From: Acidobacteriota bacterium
GTDB taxonomy: Bacteria > Acidobacteriota > Terriglobia > Acidiferrales > UBA7541
DNA length: 64,000 nucleotides
Direction of reading: 5' to 3'
Assembly: GCA_003224145.1 (NCBI GenBank)
Contig: QHYN01000199.1
Coordinates: forward strand, 1 to 64,000
Part shown: positions 60,618 to 64,000 of the stretch, piece by piece
Position numbering within the stretch: position 1 is the stretch's first letter
How the letters are laid out: every line of letters starts with the position of its first letter
Program-made: the position numbers and the translations under genes
The notes under the pieces: generated by a model
Database searches by the model: none
What the model saw: only the letters and a program-made list of their open reading frames with translations
Told to the model about the DNA's origin: nothing

Positions 60618-62020
60618 TGGTCTCCTTTCGAAATTTTCAACGCATTCACCTGGTGGGCATCGGCGGCATCGGTATGAGCGGCATTGCCGAAGTTCTCTTA
60701 ACGCTGGGCTATTCGGTCTCGGGGTCGGACGTAAAACTTTCGAACATCACGGAACGGCTTCAAAACCTGGGCGCAACGATATACGAAGGCCACAAGCCAA
60801 CGAACGCTGATGGCGCGCATGTTGTTGTGACTTCTTCTGCGGTGAAGCCGGACAACGCGGAAGTCGTCGAAGCGCATAAAATGAAGATTCCGGTAATTCC
60901 GCGTGCAGAAATGCTCACAGAACTGATGCGGCTGAAGTACGGGATCGCCGTAGCCGGGGCCCATGGCAAGACCACCACGACTTCGATGGTCGCCTCGGTA
61001 CTGGCTGCTGCACATCTGGATCCGACGTTTGTGGTCGGGGGCCGGGTCAATCAAGCGGGGACCACTGCAAGGCTGGGCAAGGGCGAATACTTTGTGGTGG
61101 AAGCCGATGAAAGCGACCGCAGCTTCCTGATGCTTGCGCCGGTCGTTGCGGTGGTTACGACCATCGATCGCGAACACCTGGATCAATACAGTTCGCTCGA
61201 GGACATTCAGGACGCTTTCCTTCAATTTGTGAATCGCGTGCCTTTTTATGGTGCGGCGATTCTGTGTATCGACGAACCCCATGTACAGGCCATCATTCCC
61301 CGCATCAAGCGCCCCATCATTACTTACGGCACTTCCAGCCAGGCCGACCTCGTGATTAGTGATGTGAAGCTGGATGGTCTGGAGAGCGAATTCCGCCTAA
61401 CCTATAAGAGTGATGACCTGGGTCTCTTCCGTTTGTCGCATCCGCCGGGGATGCACAACGTGCGCAACGCGGCGGCTGCTGCTGCTGTGGCCCTGTATCT
61501 GAACGTCGGTTCGGACCTGATCCGCGACGGCGTGGCAAAATTCGCCGGCGTGGGCCGCCGCTTCGATATCAAGGGCGTGGTCAACGGCATTACCGTGGTT
61601 GACGATTACGGTCATCATCCCGCGGAAATTCGCGCCACTCTGGAAGCGGCCCGCGGCTGCAAGTTCAATCGCCTCCTGGTGCTCTTTCAGCCGCATCGTT
61701 TTACGCGCACGCAGCATCTTTGGGGCGAGTTCTGCCGCGCGTTCAATCAGGCCGACGTTCTCGTCTTGACGGATATCTATGCCGCCAGCGAGGCGCCCAT
61801 CCCGGGCGTGACCAGCGAAGCGCTCGCCAATGCCATTCGCAATGCCGGGCACAAGAACGTGCACTATTTCCGCTCCATGCAGGAGGGCATCGAATTTTTG
61901 CTGCGGCAGGCCATTCCCGGCGACGCCATCTTGACCATCGGCGCAGGCAACGTCAGCCGGGCCAGCAACGAATTCATCGTTCTTCTAGGAACGGAGCATT
62001 CGGCGCAACATGCACATTAA
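60614..62020 (+). CDS. murC: UDP-N-acetylmuramate--L-alanine ligase
   Basis: IHLVGIGGIGMSGIAEVLLTLGYSVSGSD; AGAHGKTTTTSMVASVL; DDYGHHPAEIRATL. Confidence 0.98.
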   Translation: MMVSFRNFQRIHLVGIGGIGMSGIAEVLLTLGYSVSGSDVKLSNITERLQNLGATIYEGHKPTNADGAHVVVTSSAVKPDNAEVVEAHKMKIPVIPRAEMLTELMRLKYGIAVAGAHGKTTTTSMVASVLAAAHLDPTFVVGGRVNQAGTTARLGKGEYFVVEADESDRSFLMLAPVVAVVTTIDREHLDQYSSLEDIQDAFLQFVNRVPFYGAAILCIDEPHVQAIIPRIKRPIITYGTSSQADLVISDVKLDGLESEFRLTYKSDDLGLFRLSHPPGMHNVRNAAAAAAVALYLNVGSDLIRDGVAKFAGVGRRFDIKGVVNGITVVDDYGHHPAEIRATLEAARGCKFNRLLVLFQPHRFTRTQHLWGEFCRAFNQADVLVLTDIYAASEAPIPGVTSEALANAIRNAGHKNVHYFRSMQEGIEFLLRQAIPGDAILTIGAGNVSRASNEFIVLLGTEHSAQHAH

Positions 62021-62918
62021 CGATCCCAGGATCGTCGCAAGTCTTGCAGAACTCGGCGTCGAGTTGCGGGCGGGAACAAAGCTTTCCCAATGGACGTCTC
62101 TCGGTATCGGCGGCACCACCGACCTGCTGCGAATCACGAAGCACGAAAGCATCCCGGATTTGCTGAATCTTCTGGATGCAAACCACATTCCTCATAAGTT
62201 CCTGGGAGGCGGTTCGAACTTACTGGTCCGCGACGGCGAACTACCCTGGATTGTCCAGCAACTCGTCCCGCCGGAACCCGATGTCGTTCTTGAAGGCAAT
62301 TTTGCTCATGTGGATGCCGCCGCCGACCTCGGTCGCACGGTCACCTTCTGCGCCAAACGTGACCTGGGCGGCATGGAAGGCCTGATCGGAGTTCCAGGCA
62401 CGGTGGGCGGGGCTTTGCGGATGAACGCTGGCGCCTACGGGATGCAGATTGGCAGCTACGTCCGCGAGGTCAAGCTCTACCGCGCCGCCGCCCGGAAAAT
62501 CGAAACCCTGCGAGGCCATCAAATTTCTTTCGAATACCGGCACACTTCCTTTGCGCCTGATGATATGATGCTCGCGGTGACATTGGAACTTCCCTCCAAG
62601 CCGTACAAACAAATCCTCGAAGGTATTCGTATCTGCAACGAAAAACGGCGTTCGAGCCAGCCGCTTGGCCAGAAAAGCGCCGGCTGCATCTTCAAGAACC
62701 CTCCGGGTGCCTCGGCGGGCCGCATGATCGATGAATTGGGGCTCAAAGGATTCTCTGTGAGCGACGCGCGGGTCAGCAACCGGCATGCCAATTTTTTTGT
62801 GAATGAAGGTCATGCCTCCGCCAAAGACATGCTGGCGCTGATTGCCGACGTGCGTGAGCGCGTGGAAAGAGCGTACGGGATGACTCTGGAGAACGAGGTA
62901 GTCGTTTGGAACGGCTGA
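62010..62918 (+). CDS. murB: UDP-N-acetylmuramate dehydrogenase
   Basis: LSQWTSLGIGGTTDLLRI; LGGGSNLLV; GMEGLIGVPGTVGGALRMNAGAYG; KSAGCIFKNPPGASAGRMID. Confidence 0.97.
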   Translation: MHINDPRIVASLAELGVELRAGTKLSQWTSLGIGGTTDLLRITKHESIPDLLNLLDANHIPHKFLGGGSNLLVRDGELPWIVQQLVPPEPDVVLEGNFAHVDAAADLGRTVTFCAKRDLGGMEGLIGVPGTVGGALRMNAGAYGMQIGSYVREVKLYRAAARKIETLRGHQISFEYRHTSFAPDDMMLAVTLELPSKPYKQILEGIRICNEKRRSSQPLGQKSAGCIFKNPPGASAGRMIDELGLKGFSVSDARVSNRHANFFVNEGHASAKDMLALIADVRERVERAYGMTLENEVVVWNG

Positions 62919-63841
62919 AACCCATTCAGCGAAATGCCATCGGTGCTGCCGATGCCGGGCCCTACCGGCCGGAGCTGATTGCCGAGGATGAGCCGCGCTA
63001 TCTGCGCCGCCAGAAGCCGGTCGAGATTCGCCGCAAGAAGCTTGGTGGGCGGGGCTGGCTCTTCTACCGCCGAATCCTTATTTTTGCTGTCGTGGGCGCA
63101 GCGGTTGCGACCGTCGCGTTCTACGGGATGAAGTTCCTTCTCTATTCGCCAACCATGCTGCTGCTGAAGCCGGATCAGATCGAAGTGACCGGCAATCACG
63201 TGGTCAGCCGCGAAGCCGTGCTCCAGCAATTTCTCCATGATCGAAATCGCAGTGTTTTGCGGATTTCGTTGAATAACCGGCGTACCCAGCTCGAGCAATT
63301 GCCCTGGGTTGAATCCGCCACCGTGCAGCGGATTTTGCCCAATCGCATTCGTGTCGAACTGACGGAACGCACTCCCATCGCCTTTGCGCGCAATGGAAAC
63401 GAACTGGCGCTCATTGATGCTCACGGCGTGCTCCTCGACCGTCCACGGGAAGAGGAACTGCACTTTCCCGTCGTGAGCGGTGCATCGGAAGATTTGGCCC
63501 GCGAGCAGCGGGAAAAGCGCATGCAGCTCTTTCAGGAGTTCATGAAGGATATCGATCTGGTGCGCGGCGGATCGTCTCAAAACGTCAGTGAAGTGGACCT
63601 TTCCAATCCCAAGGATTTGCGCGCGGTCATGACTGGGCTGCCCAGCGCGAACGATCCCCAGGCGGTCACCATTCATTTTGGTTGGAGCGACTTTTCAGGC
63701 AAGTACAAAATGCTGGTGGACAACTTTTCGCAATGGCAGGCGAATGCGGGACGGGTGCAGTCCATCGATTTGCAGTATGCGCGGCAAGTGGTCGTCAATC
63801 CCGACTCCAGCGCGGGCACGATGGCTGCGAAAACAAAATAG
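62906..63841 (+). CDS. ftsQ: cell division protein FtsQ (POTRA domain)
   Basis: single TM then IEVTGNHVVSREAVL...QLEQLPWVESATVQRILPNRIRVELTERTPIAFAR. Confidence 0.93.
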   Translation: MERLKPIQRNAIGAADAGPYRPELIAEDEPRYLRRQKPVEIRRKKLGGRGWLFYRRILIFAVVGAAVATVAFYGMKFLLYSPTMLLLKPDQIEVTGNHVVSREAVLQQFLHDRNRSVLRISLNNRRTQLEQLPWVESATVQRILPNRIRVELTERTPIAFARNGNELALIDAHGVLLDRPREEELHFPVVSGASEDLAREQREKRMQLFQEFMKDIDLVRGGSSQNVSEVDLSNPKDLRAVMTGLPSANDPQAVTIHFGWSDFSGKYKMLVDNFSQWQANAGRVQSIDLQYARQVVVNPDSSAGTMAAKTK

Positions 63842-63862
63842 GTTCATTGGGGGAGCGGCGGC

Positions 63863-64000
63863 TTGGCGAAGAAAAACAAATACCTGGTTGGGCTGGACAT
63901 CGGAAGCACAAAAACCTCTGTTTTGATCGCCGAAGTGGATGGGGAACTCGTAAAATTTCTGGCCCTCGGCGCTGCCGAATCCAAAGGCTTGCGTAAAGGT
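63863..64000 (+). CDS. ftsA: cell division protein FtsA, 5' partial
   Basis: TTG start; LAKKNKYLVGLDIGSTKTSVLIAEVDGELVKFLALGAAESKGLRKG runs off window end. Confidence 0.92.
   Translation, partial: MAKKNKYLVGLDIGSTKTSVLIAEVDGELVKFLALGAAESKGLRKG

Overview
High-GC bacterial chromosome segment with an Acidobacteriota-like gene repertoire (lineage is my inference from gene content). It is mostly core genes. Main blocks: PiT phosphate transporter plus DUF47 regulator; groES-groEL with a CIRCE operator and terminator; a sensor kinase/sigma-54 response regulator pair; mobA, an Mla-type ABC ATPase and an APC permease in an overlapping chain; ribE and ribD; ftsY; an HD-GYP protein; gpsA-plsY-thpR-cinA; pgpA-yacG; rimO; two Hanks-type kinases carrying C-terminal beta-propellers; a transglutaminase, DUF58 and MoxR set; mutY; tRNA-Val(CAC); alkA; ychF; a ZIP transporter; an ECF sigma/anti-sigma/DUF3106 module; an MFS transporter; a pqqABCDE operon; and a division/cell-wall cluster from mraZ through ftsQ to the 5' end of ftsA. 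The most unusual locus is at 31.2-34.8 kb. There a kinase fused to a BNR-type propeller is translationally coupled to a MoaD/ThiS-like ubiquitin-fold domain with an internal ...PAISGG motif, which reads in frame into MutY. This pair sits between DUF58 and transglutaminase genes that are usually adjacent. Other notable signals are a 10-bp-phased GTRG array at the mraZ promoter, a MITE-like 18-bp perfect inverted repeat with a decayed second copy, and two copies of a palindromic GATCCYTCG...ATGACA repeat. All calls come from reading the sequence and the supplied ORF track; no database search was run.
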